Shown here: one piece after another, positions 27,066 through 36,297 of the stretch
Numbering within the stretch: position 1 is the first letter of the stretch
Layout of the letters: each line of letters starts with the position of its first letter
DNA from: an uncultured Bacteroidales bacterium
GTDB lineage: Bacteria > Bacteroidota > Bacteroidia > Bacteroidales > UBA932
Direction of reading: 5' to 3'
Assembly (NCBI GenBank): GCA_934680015.1
Contig: CAKUSP010000007.1
Location: forward strand, 1-64,000
DNA: 64,000 bases
Position numbers and translations under genes: made by a program
The notes under the pieces: model-generated
The model's database searches: none
What the model was told of the DNA's origin: nothing
The model's input: the letters and a program-made list of their open reading frames with translations, nothing else

Positions 27066-28543
27066 ATTGTGAAGTTTTCTATTTCTGATACCAAGCGCTC
27101 GATGATCCCGATTTTTGTTTTAAGAAGCTGATCTGAAATGTCTACCTTAAAGAAATGTGGATTTATAAGTCTCTTTTCGCTAGGGGAGAATCGTGCTAAT
27201 GTTTCGTTATAGTACGATTTCTTTTCGGATAATGTTTTTTCATCTATGCATCTTTTGCCGTCTTGCATCATTTGTATCTGAAGTGGCTTTGCCGTGTATT
27301 CTCCTTCCACCATGGTTTTATACTTGAATCTATCGAATTCATCGAAAAGCGTTATGGTTTTGCCTTCCGATATGGCCTGATCAGTATCATCGCCCCTTAA
27401 GCAGGTAACATCTATTTTAAAAACTTCATCTGGATAGTTTTTACTTATTCGCCAAGTAATTTGAAATCCAGGGTTAATCATCTTCGATCTGTCTTCGGAC
27501 ATTTTCATTACGGGAGTGCCGTCAAGTTGCACTAACTTGTATACATTTCCAAAACATGGTGCTGCTTTGCTAGTGGCTATGGCATCGCCTACTCCGTAGC
27601 AGTCAATGCAGGCGCCTTGCTTTTCAAGATCTGATATTAGATACTCGTCTAACGAATTGGTTGCAAATATTTTGCAGTTATGAAGCCCATTTTCGTCAAG
27701 TACTTTCCTTACCTCGATGGATAGATATGCTAAGTCACCACTGTCAAGTCTAATTCCATATCCGTAAGGGTAGTTGTCGTCTATACCGTTCTCCTTAAAT
27801 GTGCGGATGGCATTTAAAAGACCGCATTTGAGGGTGTTATATGTATCTATGAGAAGAATCAAATTTTCTCCAAGGTGTGTCTTTATGTAGGCATCGAATG
27901 CTTTATGTTCACCTTCTACGGTACATCCGAAAGAACTGACAAAACTATGAGCCATGGTGCCTGTGCTTCCACACTCGAACATGACGCCCGTAAGTATGTT
28001 CGATGTGCCTGCGCATCCTGCAATTATGGCAGCCTTTGCTCCATAAACTGCTGCCCATGGACCGTGAGCTCTTCTGGATCCAAATTCGCTAACAGGTTTT
28101 TCCGTGGCGCGGCATACTCGCGAGGCCTTTGTTGCTACTGCCATTTGGTGGTTCATTATGCATAGCATAGGCGTTTCCAGAACTTGAGCCTCGATAAGTG
28201 GAGCTTCGACGATAATTATAGGTTCGTTAGGAAAAGCTATTTCACCCTCTCTCATAGCATAAAGATTACCGGTGAAATGCATGGAACTCAAATATTTGCG
28301 AAATTCAGCATATTCTTCACCAGGAAGAAATTTCTCGAAGAATTCAGGTTCTTTTCCCCCTAGACTTTCTACCATTTCTATGACTTCGTCCACGCCGCTA
28401 ACTACAGCCCAGTTATTATTTTCTGGTGCTTTTCTATAGAAGAGATTGAAAACGGCAGTTTTGTTTTCGCTGCCACAGTCGTGAAAGGACTTACCCATAG
28501 TATACTGGTATTTGTCCGAACAGTATGCGATGTCTTTAAGCAT
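27062..28543 (-). CDS. pncB: Nicotinate phosphoribosyltransferase
   Basis: 493 residues, full length. It converts nicotinate and PRPP to nicotinate mononucleotide with ATP coupling, the step after PncA in the Preiss-Handler route. Family motifs are clear: EFGSRRAHGPWAAVYGAK, GTMAHSFV (with the phosphorylated-type His), LLIDTYNT and GIRLDSGDL. It is the first gene of the long minus-strand run and overlaps pncA by 4 bases. Start chosen at the only good ATG, which begins MLKDIAYCSDKYQYTMG. Confidence 0.94.
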   Translation of the reverse strand: MLKDIAYCSDKYQYTMGKSFHDCGSENKTAVFNLFYRKAPENNNWAVVSGVDEVIEMVESLGGKEPEFFEKFLPGEEYAEFRKYLSSMHFTGNLYAMREGEIAFPNEPIIIVEAPLIEAQVLETPMLCIMNHQMAVATKASRVCRATEKPVSEFGSRRAHGPWAAVYGAKAAIIAGCAGTSNILTGVMFECGSTGTMAHSFVSSFGCTVEGEHKAFDAYIKTHLGENLILLIDTYNTLKCGLLNAIRTFKENGIDDNYPYGYGIRLDSGDLAYLSIEVRKVLDENGLHNCKIFATNSLDEYLISDLEKQGACIDCYGVGDAIATSKAAPCFGNVYKLVQLDGTPVMKMSEDRSKMINPGFQITWRISKNYPDEVFKIDVTCLRGDDTDQAISEGKTITLFDEFDRFKYKTMVEGEYTAKPLQIQMMQDGKRCIDEKTLSEKKSYYNETLARFSPSEKRLINPHFFKVDISDQLLKTKIGIIERLVSEIENFTI

Positions 28544-28895
28544 TTCAGTTGTTTAAATTAAATAAATAATTGTCTTTGACACTTTTTCTAGCCATGAGAT
28601 CACCTGCCCAAACTCGAAAATTCTACATAATCTTAGATTTTCTGCCGTGATAGTGCCCAAAGCCTACATTTGTAGGTATATATCCCGTAAATATAGTGAT
28701 TTTTTCTTACATCATCTGCGTTTTTAGTTTTTGACGTTAATCATCAGGCACGTGCCATCGGTGCACTCTTCCTTCGAAAAAAATCTATCCTTGTCATACT
28801 AATCAAAAGCAACTTATTTTTTTGGGGGGCACGAAAATGTTGATTTTGACGTTTTTTAATGCGTATTGTGTGAAAACTTTATATATTTGCCCCGT
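28544..28895. promoter_or_regulatory. Divergent intergenic region between pncB and the LysR-like gene
   Basis: 352 bases without a gene. It holds the dyad CCTACA-TT-TGTAGG (28663-28676), whose right arm TTGTAGGTA is shared with the dyad before the TonB receptor; a 10-base palindrome GGCACGTGCC (28747-28756); and a direct repeat TTTTGACGTT (28729-28738 and 28844-28853). The second copy sits about 30 bases before the -7 box TATATTTG. TACATTTG (28665-28672) is another plus-strand -7 match. No minus-strand -7 box for pncB was found. Confidence 0.5.
28882..28889 (+). promoter_or_regulatory. -7 box TATATTTG before the LysR-like gene
   Basis: Exact TAnnTTTG match ending 6 bases before the chosen ATG (28896), which would make the transcript almost leaderless. 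A start further in, or use of the promoter-like TACATTTG at 28665, is the alternative. Confidence 0.45.
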
Positions 28896-29249
28896 ATGTT
28901 AGATGATTTTCGCTTAAGAGTGTTTGAGAAAGTGTGTAGATCGCTGAGTTTTACGCTTGCAGCAAGAGAACTTGGTGTGAGTCAGCCAGCCGTCAGCCAG
29001 AATGTTGCGGAGTTGGAAAGCGCACTTGGCGTTAAACTTTTTGAACGAAAAGGAGGAAAAGTTTTGCTTACCTCTCAAGGCGAGGTCTTTCGGGAGTACG
29101 CTGAGCAGATTTTACACTGGTATGACGCAGCAAATTCAGCCTTTTCGGAAGCAAGACTTAATCCAATAGAATTAACCCTTGAAAGTGGAAAAGTAGTACA
29201 AATATGGACATGTGCCGATGACATACACCTTAAACTTAAAACTGATTGA
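28896..29249 (+). CDS. Short LysR-type HTH regulator without effector domain
   Basis: 117 residues from ATG 28896. Residues 1-65 are a LysR winged helix (LRVFEKVCRSLSFTLAARELGVSQPAVSQNVAELESALGVKLFERKGGKVLLTSQG) followed by the linker helix. The usual 200-residue periplasmic-binding-like effector domain is absent; the chain ends in an unrelated 30-residue tail (KVVQIWTCADDIHLKLKTD). Short LysR-HTH proteins of this kind occur in Bacteroidales, so it need not be broken. A TTG start upstream would overlap the promoter. It lies 18 bases before the lipoprotein gene and divergent from pncB. Confidence 0.7.
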   Translation: MLDDFRLRVFEKVCRSLSFTLAARELGVSQPAVSQNVAELESALGVKLFERKGGKVLLTSQGEVFREYAEQILHWYDAANSAFSEARLNPIELTLESGKVVQIWTCADDIHLKLKTD

Positions 29250-29267
29250 TATTGATTATAAAATACT

Positions 29268-30545
29268 ATGAAAACTTCTTTAATTTTTCTTTGTGGAGTG
29301 GTCCCTTTAGTTCTGAGTTCGTGCTCGGCTTCGTTGAAGTTATCAAAGATTCGTTCCGAATCCTTGAATTCGTCTTTGTCGCTTCCTAGTGAAAAAGAAT
29401 TGCAACGTTATGGCGGTCAATCACGTATCCAAAAAGCGGACGAAGATGGCCTTTTCGCTCTGCGAACGGTAAGGGACTCCATAACGGGGGAAACTATAGG
29501 AAGCGAGGACTTGGATGCAGCCATTATCATAGCGCGATTTCGTAATACGGCAGAAAGGCACGGCTTTGTGAATTTCGATTTTATGATAGTGGCATCCGAC
29601 TCTCTTCAGGATCCTTCTTGGCAGTTGCGCTTTTTCCCAATAGTTCATTTTGATAATGATTCGATTCCATTGGCCCCGGTATATTTGACTGGATATGATT
29701 TCCGGCGCTCACAACTAAGGAGTTACGATAGATATGAGGATTATGTGAATGGAATACGCCGGGATAGTTCATTTTTCGTTGATCATACTCAAAGTGATGC
29801 CTTTTCGCAGAGATTTCCGGTGTCCGATTTAAGTAAGGAAGAACTTGATAATCATTTTCGAAGGCCATGGTTGATTCAATATAATGCTCATAAGGTTGCA
29901 AAGCGGGAAAGCGTGCGAAAAAAGTTGCTGACAAAGCCATTAGCAGGTGCTGAGGTCAGGGCAGATGCTACCGGTGAATCAAAAGTACAGCGATTCATTT
30001 ATGTTTATAGTCAGAGCATTCCTTCACGAAGGAATCTCAGCAAGTTTACTCTCACCATCCGTACTCTAATACATGATGGGAAAAAGGTAATATACAATTT
30101 CCCGGTGTCTTCCCCTATAACATACTATGTTAGCTCATTAAGTTCGTTATTGGATAGAAATTTACTTGAAACTCACCCGGATGATACTACTTATAGTGCC
30201 GGGGTTAAGGCATTGAGTGAACGGGAGTGGGAGAGGGCACTGGAATTGCTTGCGCCTTATGAAGATTATAATAGTGCTCTTGCATATCTCTCGTTGGAAT
30301 ATAATGCTACGGCTTCAACTCTTCTGGAATCTTTACCTTATGAGTCCGCAGCCAAGCATTATCTTTTGGCATTAGCATATTCTAGAAGGGGCCTTGAAGA
30401 GCAATCTGTAGAACAGATAAAAAAGGCTGTACAGATGGAACCATCATATAAATATCGAGGCAATCTCGATCCCGAAATTGCCTCGATAATCAATAAATAT
30501 TCTCTTTTCAAGGAAGACGACTACTCCATAGACAACTTCTTGTAG
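29268..30545 (+). CDS. Lipoprotein with C-terminal TPR-like helices, unknown function
   Basis: 425 residues. Lipobox LSSC (Cys19). Residues about 30-300 look mostly beta and include ITYYVSSLSSLL at the end. Residues about 310-410 form alanine-rich helical pairs (YSAGVKALSEREWERALELL, AAKHYLLALAYSRRGLEEQSVEQIKKAVQMEP) typical of TPR repeats. It follows the LysR-like gene by 18 bases. Its last 25 bases overlap the end of nifJ, a convergent 3' overlap. I recognise no named family. Confidence 0.65.
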   Translation: MKTSLIFLCGVVPLVLSSCSASLKLSKIRSESLNSSLSLPSEKELQRYGGQSRIQKADEDGLFALRTVRDSITGETIGSEDLDAAIIIARFRNTAERHGFVNFDFMIVASDSLQDPSWQLRFFPIVHFDNDSIPLAPVYLTGYDFRRSQLRSYDRYEDYVNGIRRDSSFFVDHTQSDAFSQRFPVSDLSKEELDNHFRRPWLIQYNAHKVAKRESVRKKLLTKPLAGAEVRADATGESKVQRFIYVYSQSIPSRRNLSKFTLTIRTLIHDGKKVIYNFPVSSPITYYVSSLSSLLDRNLLETHPDDTTYSAGVKALSEREWERALELLAPYEDYNSALAYLSLEYNATASTLLESLPYESAAKHYLLALAYSRRGLEEQSVEQIKKAVQMEPSYKYRGNLDPEIASIINKYSLFKEDDYSIDNFL

Positions 30546-33500
30546 TTGTTATAGCGTATCTTAGCGTACTCCTCTGTCTTTTCAAGAAGCTCTGCCGCTC
30601 TTTCAGGATAGAGTTTCACAAGAGAAGAGAAACGAACTTCTCCCTGTAGGAATCCCTGGAATTTACTCCAATCAGGCTCTTTGCTATCAAGGGAGAATGC
30701 TTTCTTACCTTGTTCCTCAAGCATAGGGTTGTATCTATATAGATGCCAATAACCACATTCTACGGCTAACTTCTCTTCCTTCTGGCTTAGTCCCATACCA
30801 GCCTTAAGACCGTGGTTGATACAAGGTGCATAGGCTATGATAAGTGATGGACCATCGTAAGCCTCGGCTTCTTTTATGGCATTCATATACTGAACAGGAC
30901 TTGCACCCATAGCTACTTGTGCTACATATACGTAGCCATAGCTCATAGCCATCATTCCAAGGTCCTTCTTGCGTATCTTCTTGCCACTGGCTGCAAATTT
31001 TGCGATTGCACCTGCCGGTGTGGCCTTGGATGCTTGTCCTCCGGTATTAGAGTAAACTTCAGTATCAAGTACGAGTATGTTGACATTTTCTCCAGAAGCT
31101 AATACATGGTCAAGTCCGCCGTAACCGATATCGTAAGAGGCACCATCTCCACCGATAATCCATTGGCTACGAGCTGGAATGTATTGTTTAAGCGCTAGAA
31201 GGCTCTTGCAAGTGTCGCATCCGCACGCTTCCATTAGTGGAACAAGTTTGTCAGTTATATCTCGTGTTACAGCGTAGTCTGAACGATTATCTAGCCATTG
31301 TTGGAAGAGCACCTTCATCTCGTCAGAACAGCATTCGCACTCGAGTCCTTTTTTCATGAGAGAAGCTACAGTTTCGCGTATTCGCTCAGAGCCAAGTCTC
31401 ATACCCAGACCGAATTCGCAGAAGTCCTCGAATAGAGAGTTCTGCCAAGCAGGACCATGTCCTTGGGCATTAGTGCAGTATGGACTTGAAGGGAATGAAG
31501 CTCCATAGATTGATGAACATCCAGTAGCATTGGCAATCATCATGTGATCCCCGAATAACTGGGTAATGTTCTTGATGTAAGGGGTTTCACCGCATCCTGC
31601 ACAAGCACCGCTGAACTCGAATAGAGGCTGTGCAAATTGTGCATTTTTCATGTTGCTCTTAGGATCGAGAACTCTCTTGTAGCCCACCTTGGCATTAAGA
31701 TAATCGAAATTCTCCTGTTCGGCTGTGTTATCGATGTAAGGGGCTAGGCTAAGGGCTTTGTCTTTTGCTAGACATACATCTACACAGTTTCCACATCCTG
31801 TACAATCTGCTACGGAAACTGAAAGTGCATATTTGTATTCTTTAAGATTGGCCTTTCCATCAGCATATTTGAGACCCTTTGGAGCGTTCTTAAGTTCATC
31901 TTCAGTAAGAAGGAATGGACGGATGGCAGCGTGTGGGCAGACAAAGGCACAAGTATTACACTGAATACACTTTGCCGGATCCCATACAGGGACATTCACA
32001 GCAATTCCACGCTTCTCGTATGCGGCTGTTCCATTAGGCATCGTTCCATCCATATAAGGAAGGAAAGCGCTAACTGGTAATGAATCACCTTCTTGAGCAT
32101 TGACCTTGTCTGCGATTTCTTTTACAAATGGTGTTGCAAGACGTTCTGCATTATGATTCACGAACTTAGCTGTTATATTAGCCCATTCAGCAGGAACTTC
32201 TACTTTAATGTATTCTCCGCCTCGATCGATGGCAGCGTAGTTCATGTTTACGACATTCTCGCCTTTCTTCCCATAACTCTTTAGGGCGGCTGCTTTCATA
32301 TATTTTACAGCATCATCGACAGGGATAATACCCGTAATACGGAAGAATGCACTCTGAAGAATGGTGTTTGTGCGTCCGCCTAGACCTATCTCTGCAGCTA
32401 TCTTGGTAGCGTTAATGATGTAGAGATTGATATGCTTGCGACCGATGACAGCCTTTACATGATCTGGGAGGCGTTCAAGTGTCTCTTCTTCGTTCCATAG
32501 TGAGTTAAGAAGGAATGAACCACCTTCTTTAATTCCTTTAAGTACATCATATTTCTCTAGGTATGATGGAACATGACATGCTACAAAATCAGGTGTGTTA
32601 ACTAGATATGGAGCATGTATAGGCTTCTGACCGAAGCGAAGGTGTGAGCAAGTATAACCACCTGATTTCTTTGAATCATAGTCGAAATATGCTTGGCTGT
32701 AAAGATCTGTATGAGAACCTATAATCTTGATAGTGTTCTTATTAGCACCTACAGTTCCATCAGAACCAAGACCATAGAATTTACATTCTGTAGTGCCTGG
32801 TTTTACGATGCTGACTTCAGTTTTGATAGGAAGGCTCTTAAAGGTAACATCATCTACGATACCGATTGTGAAATCGTTCTTCGGTTCTTTCTGCTCCAGA
32901 TTGTCGTAAACGGCGATGATTTGTGCCGGAGTAGTGTCTTTGCTAGAAAGTCCGTAACGACCGCCTACGATTACAGGGGAATTGGCCTGTCCCTGGAAAA
33001 CAGTCTTGATATCTAAGTATAGAGGTTCTCCGAGTGAACCAGGTTCTTTTGTGCGATCAAGAACTGCAATCTTTTTGACAGTCTTAGGAAGTACTTTCAA
33101 AAGATATTTAGCACTGAAAGGACGGTATAGGTGAACGGAAACAACACCATATTTGCGGCCACGCTCACGAAGGTAATCTATGGTTTCGCGAATGGTCTCA
33201 GTTACAGAACCCATTGCTACTATGATATTTTCAGCGTCAGGAGCTCCGTAATAATCGAATGGACGGTATTGGCGGCCGGAAACTTCTCCGATTTCCCCCA
33301 TATAGCGAGCTACTATGTCAGGGATAGCATCGTATGCCTGATTTCTAGATTCTACAGCCTGAAAATAAACGTCACCATTCTGCGCTGTACCACGGGTTAC
33401 AGGAGTTTCAGGGTTGAGTGCACGATCGCGGAAAGCTTTAAGGGCTTTTTCGCTAACCATACCTTTTAGATCCTCTTCATCGAGCAGTTCGATCTTTTGT

Positions 33501-34045
33501 ATTTCATGTGAAGTACGGAAGCCATCGAAGAAGTGCAGGAATGGAATGCTACTTTTTATGGTGGATAGATGTGCTACCGCAGCCATATCTTGAGCTTCTT
33601 GGACAGAGCCAGATGCGAGCATCGCAAAGCCAGTCTGGCGGCATGCCATAACATCTTGATGGTCACCGAAAATTGAAAGTGCATGGCTAGCAAGAGCACG
33701 TGCTGAAACATGGAAAACGGCAGGGAGCATTTCGCCTGCTATCTTGTACATGTTAGGAATCATTAACAAAAGTCCTTGTGAAGCTGTAAATGTGCTGGTC
33801 AGTGCACCTGCTTGAAGTGAACCATGTACTGCACCAGCGGCACCGGCCTCACTCTGCATTTCCGTAACTTTTACAGTTTCCCCCCAAAGATTCTTTTTGC
33901 CGGCAGCCGACCATTCATCTACATTTTCAGCCATGGTAGATGAAGGCGTGATGGGATATATAGCTGCATTCTCGCTAAATAGGTAGGCGATGTTACTTGC
34001 AGCTTGATTACCATCACAGGTAATAAATTTCTTTTCTTTCGACAT
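30521..34045 (-). CDS. nifJ: Pyruvate:ferredoxin (flavodoxin) oxidoreductase
   Basis: 1174 residues, full length for the fused homodimeric PFOR. It oxidises pyruvate to acetyl-CoA and CO2 with ferredoxin reduction, the main anaerobic pyruvate step. Domains in order: N-terminal pyrimidine-binding domain (SNIAYLFSENAAIYPITPSS), domain with TREGTAQNGDVYFQ, gamma domain (GSDGTVGANKNTIKI), two 4Fe-4S clusters (CIQCNTCAFVCP and CTGCGNCVDVC) and the C-terminal TPP domain with the extra cluster cysteine CAGCGETPY and GDGASYDIGYGG. It lies 17 bases after fabD and shares that transcript. Confidence 0.96.
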   Translation of the reverse strand: MSKEKKFITCDGNQAASNIAYLFSENAAIYPITPSSTMAENVDEWSAAGKKNLWGETVKVTEMQSEAGAAGAVHGSLQAGALTSTFTASQGLLLMIPNMYKIAGEMLPAVFHVSARALASHALSIFGDHQDVMACRQTGFAMLASGSVQEAQDMAAVAHLSTIKSSIPFLHFFDGFRTSHEIQKIELLDEEDLKGMVSEKALKAFRDRALNPETPVTRGTAQNGDVYFQAVESRNQAYDAIPDIVARYMGEIGEVSGRQYRPFDYYGAPDAENIIVAMGSVTETIRETIDYLRERGRKYGVVSVHLYRPFSAKYLLKVLPKTVKKIAVLDRTKEPGSLGEPLYLDIKTVFQGQANSPVIVGGRYGLSSKDTTPAQIIAVYDNLEQKEPKNDFTIGIVDDVTFKSLPIKTEVSIVKPGTTECKFYGLGSDGTVGANKNTIKIIGSHTDLYSQAYFDYDSKKSGGYTCSHLRFGQKPIHAPYLVNTPDFVACHVPSYLEKYDVLKGIKEGGSFLLNSLWNEEETLERLPDHVKAVIGRKHINLYIINATKIAAEIGLGGRTNTILQSAFFRITGIIPVDDAVKYMKAAALKSYGKKGENVVNMNYAAIDRGGEYIKVEVPAEWANITAKFVNHNAERLATPFVKEIADKVNAQEGDSLPVSAFLPYMDGTMPNGTAAYEKRGIAVNVPVWDPAKCIQCNTCAFVCPHAAIRPFLLTEDELKNAPKGLKYADGKANLKEYKYALSVSVADCTGCGNCVDVCLAKDKALSLAPYIDNTAEQENFDYLNAKVGYKRVLDPKSNMKNAQFAQPLFEFSGACAGCGETPYIKNITQLFGDHMMIANATGCSSIYGASFPSSPYCTNAQGHGPAWQNSLFEDFCEFGLGMRLGSERIRETVASLMKKGLECECCSDEMKVLFQQWLDNRSDYAVTRDITDKLVPLMEACGCDTCKSLLALKQYIPARSQWIIGGDGASYDIGYGGLDHVLASGENVNILVLDTEVYSNTGGQASKATPAGAIAKFAASGKKIRKKDLGMMAMSYGYVYVAQVAMGASPVQYMNAIKEAEAYDGPSLIIAYAPCINHGLKAGMGLSQKEEKLAVECGYWHLYRYNPMLEEQGKKAFSLDSKEPDWSKFQGFLQGEVRFSSLVKLYPERAAELLEKTEEYAKIRYNNYKKLSME

Positions 34046-34062
34046 AGTGTTATGTATTAAGT

Positions 34063-34959
34063 TTATTGTATTCCTTTGATTGTTATTGTATTATTATTTA
34101 CTATACGAGACACGAGCCCCTGAAGGACATTACCGGGGCCTACTTCAGTGAACTCTCTTGCACCATCATTTACCATATTGCAAATGGTCTGATTCCATCT
34201 TACGGGCGAAGTCAGTTGCGCTAATAGATTACTTTTTATGATAAGTGGATCTGTCTGTGCTGTAGCACTTACATTTTGATATATAGGAATGCTCGGTGTA
34301 TGAAAGGTGTACTTGTCTATGGCTGCAGAAAGTGCATGCCGTGCTTGGTCCATAAGAGGCGAGTGGAAAGCACCGCTGACATTAAGCATAAGGGCGCGCT
34401 TTGCACCCTTTTCTTTTAATCTCTCACAGGCGAGAAGAACGGATTCTTTTTCTCCAGAAATAACAGTTTGCTGTGGACTGTTATAATTGGCTGCTAGCAC
34501 TATACCTCTTCCTTCAGAAGATATTTCCGAACATACGCTTTCAATTTCTTCTACGGGTAGACCAATTACCGCAGCCATAGCCCCAGGGTGCTTTTCGCAA
34601 CATTCCTGCATAGCAGACGCTCTTTTGCTAACGAGTTTTAGCGCATCTTCGAATTCAAGAGCTCCACAGGCGACCAATGCGGAAAATTCACCAAGAGAGT
34701 GCCCTGCGACTATGTCAGGTTTTTCTATTTCAGCATAATATTCGGCTACGATAGAATGCAGGAAGACGGCAGGCTGTGTTACTTCAGTGCTTTTCAAATC
34801 CTCGGCGCTGCCGTGGAACATTATGTCTGTCAATCTAAACCCGAGTATCTCGTTAGCTCTTTCCATTAATTCTCTAGCCTTAGCATAACTATCGTATAGA
34901 GATTTACCCATACCCGAAAATTGCGAGCCTTGGCCAGGAAAAACATGTGCTCTTTTCAT
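34063..34959 (-). CDS. fabD: Malonyl-CoA:ACP transacylase
   Basis: 298 residues from ATG 34959; a TTG six codons upstream is less likely. It loads malonyl groups on acyl carrier protein for fatty-acid synthesis. The oxyanion motif FPGQGSQ is at the N-terminus, the nucleophile Ser is in GHSLGE (about 88), Arg lies in the KRASAMQE stretch and the catalytic His is in SGAFHSPLM. Full length. It is preceded by a good Bacteroidota promoter (34985-35014) and followed by nifJ after 17 bases. Confidence 0.95.
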   Translation of the reverse strand: MKRAHVFPGQGSQFSGMGKSLYDSYAKARELMERANEILGFRLTDIMFHGSAEDLKSTEVTQPAVFLHSIVAEYYAEIEKPDIVAGHSLGEFSALVACGALEFEDALKLVSKRASAMQECCEKHPGAMAAVIGLPVEEIESVCSEISSEGRGIVLAANYNSPQQTVISGEKESVLLACERLKEKGAKRALMLNVSGAFHSPLMDQARHALSAAIDKYTFHTPSIPIYQNVSATAQTDPLIIKSNLLAQLTSPVRWNQTICNMVNDGAREFTEVGPGNVLQGLVSRIVNNNTITIKGIQ

Positions 34960-34984
34960 CTTTTTAAGAGGTTTCAAATCCGCG

Positions 34985-35014
34985 CAAAGATACTAAAAAA
35001 ACACGATTGCACAA
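34985..35014 (-). promoter_or_regulatory. Promoter of the fabD-nifJ unit
   Basis: On the minus strand TTG (35012-35014), a 19-base spacer, then TATCTTTG (34985-34992), matching the Bacteroidota -33/-7 pattern. The start codon is 26 bases downstream. Confidence 0.7.
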
Positions 35015-35049
35015 TCTTGAAATGGTACTATTTTATCGCATCTTACTCT

Positions 35050-36297
35050 TTATCTAAAAGTGAAGTTATCAACTATGAAATCGTAGTGACCTTTACTAGG
35101 AAATCCGGTTGCATTGTCAATCTCTATTTTGATTTTGGCATTGTGTGCAGTACCATTGTCAAGTACATAATGAAAGTCCTGTATGGTTTCGCGTTGTGAG
35201 TATTCTTTAAGTGCTATCTGCTCGGGAGCATTCCATTCGTTCTTACCGAATTCGCACCATGAGATTGTAGCTTTCATCCAGAATTCTGTCATGAAGTATT
35301 GGAAATCCACTTCAGAGATATTTTCCAGGAAAAATTCCATTTTTAAGTATCCGAACTGATCCTTTTCGTAGTCCTCTTCTTCTTTATATACACGTAATTG
35401 TGCGCTTTGGCCACCTTCTATAGGGTTTTGCCATGAAAAAGAACCATACCATGTGCTCCATTGAAGATTATCTCTTCCTGAAGTAATGCCATATTTATAG
35501 TATGATGGTTTGTCTGTGGTGGAAAATCCAGTTTCAAAATTCTCTGTGAAAGGTAGCTTGACTCTTACCAGTGGTCCGTACTCTTTGGCCTCTTGATAGT
35601 AATCTTCCTTCACATAACCGCCACGATACTTTACTCTGATGTAATTCATCTCCCATCTTTCGTCTTGTGATGTACCCATGCAGTATATGCATATCTGGTC
35701 CACTTCACCTTCATTTATGGTTAGTGTGCTACCACCTTCGATTTCAGTAGTTTGGGATTTAGCCGCCTTTCCATTTATGCTATATGCCAATTTGGTCTTT
35801 CCTTTACTTCCTACTTCCACTTCCTGGATTTTGGCATTGTTGTGGCTGCGAATCCTAATATAGGAGCCACCTTTTTTCTCGCTAGTTCCTTGATAGAAAC
35901 GAATATAACCTTCTTCTGTTATTATAGGCCAAGAGACACCGTTGCCTTGGGAAATGACATAATCGATGTTCCCGAATTCATCAAGATAGTCATAGACTAC
36001 ATTATAGAAATCATCATAAGAGATTTCATGTATGGCGTCAGGGAATTGGGGAGTTGGTTTAAAGTTTTCCCTTTCACTACCGGGGTCAATCACTTCTATG
36101 CTGATGGGCTCATCAGGATTTGGTTCTGGATTAGGTTCTGGCTCTGGATTAGGTTCAGGGTCTGGTTTCGGTTCTGGTTCTGGCTCAGGATTTGGCGCTG
36201 GTTTTTCGGTCTCTGGCTTGTCCTCCTCAGTCGGATTTTGTGGTGTGCAGGCAAATAAGCCCCCAAAACAAAGAATCGATATAAGTACTTTTTTCAT
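35050..36297 (-). CDS. Pro-Glu-rich-linker lipoprotein, unknown function
   Basis: 415 residues. Lipobox LFAC (Cys17). Residues 34-64 are a run of X-Pro dipeptides (A/N/E/K/D then P) that makes a stiff linker holding the domain away from the membrane. Two beta-rich parts follow: residues about 95-220 (GGSYIRIRSHNNAKIQEVEVGSKG) and about 240-415 (LPFTENFETGFSTTD, then IDNATGFPSKGHYDFIVDNFTF). The last resembles carbohydrate-binding jelly rolls but the family is uncertain. Its ATG overlaps the DNPH1-like stop by 4 bases. Confidence 0.7.
   Translation of the reverse strand: MKKVLISILCFGGLFACTPQNPTEEDKPETEKPAPNPEPEPEPKPDPEPNPEPEPNPEPNPDEPISIEVIDPGSERENFKPTPQFPDAIHEISYDDFYNVVYDYLDEFGNIDYVISQGNGVSWPIITEEGYIRFYQGTSEKKGGSYIRIRSHNNAKIQEVEVGSKGKTKLAYSINGKAAKSQTTEIEGGSTLTINEGEVDQICIYCMGTSQDERWEMNYIRVKYRGGYVKEDYYQEAKEYGPLVRVKLPFTENFETGFSTTDKPSYYKYGITSGRDNLQWSTWYGSFSWQNPIEGGQSAQLRVYKEEEDYEKDQFGYLKMEFFLENISEVDFQYFMTEFWMKATISWCEFGKNEWNAPEQIALKEYSQRETIQDFHYVLDNGTAHNAKIKIEIDNATGFPSKGHYDFIVDNFTFR
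36106..36198 (-). repeat. Tandem Pro-rich (P-X) codon repeat inside the lipoprotein gene
   Basis: Codes for residues 34-64, alternating Pro with Glu, Asn, Asp or Lys. The plus strand reads as repeated GGTTCTGG/GGATTAGG units. Copy number could vary by slippage. Confidence 0.75.
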
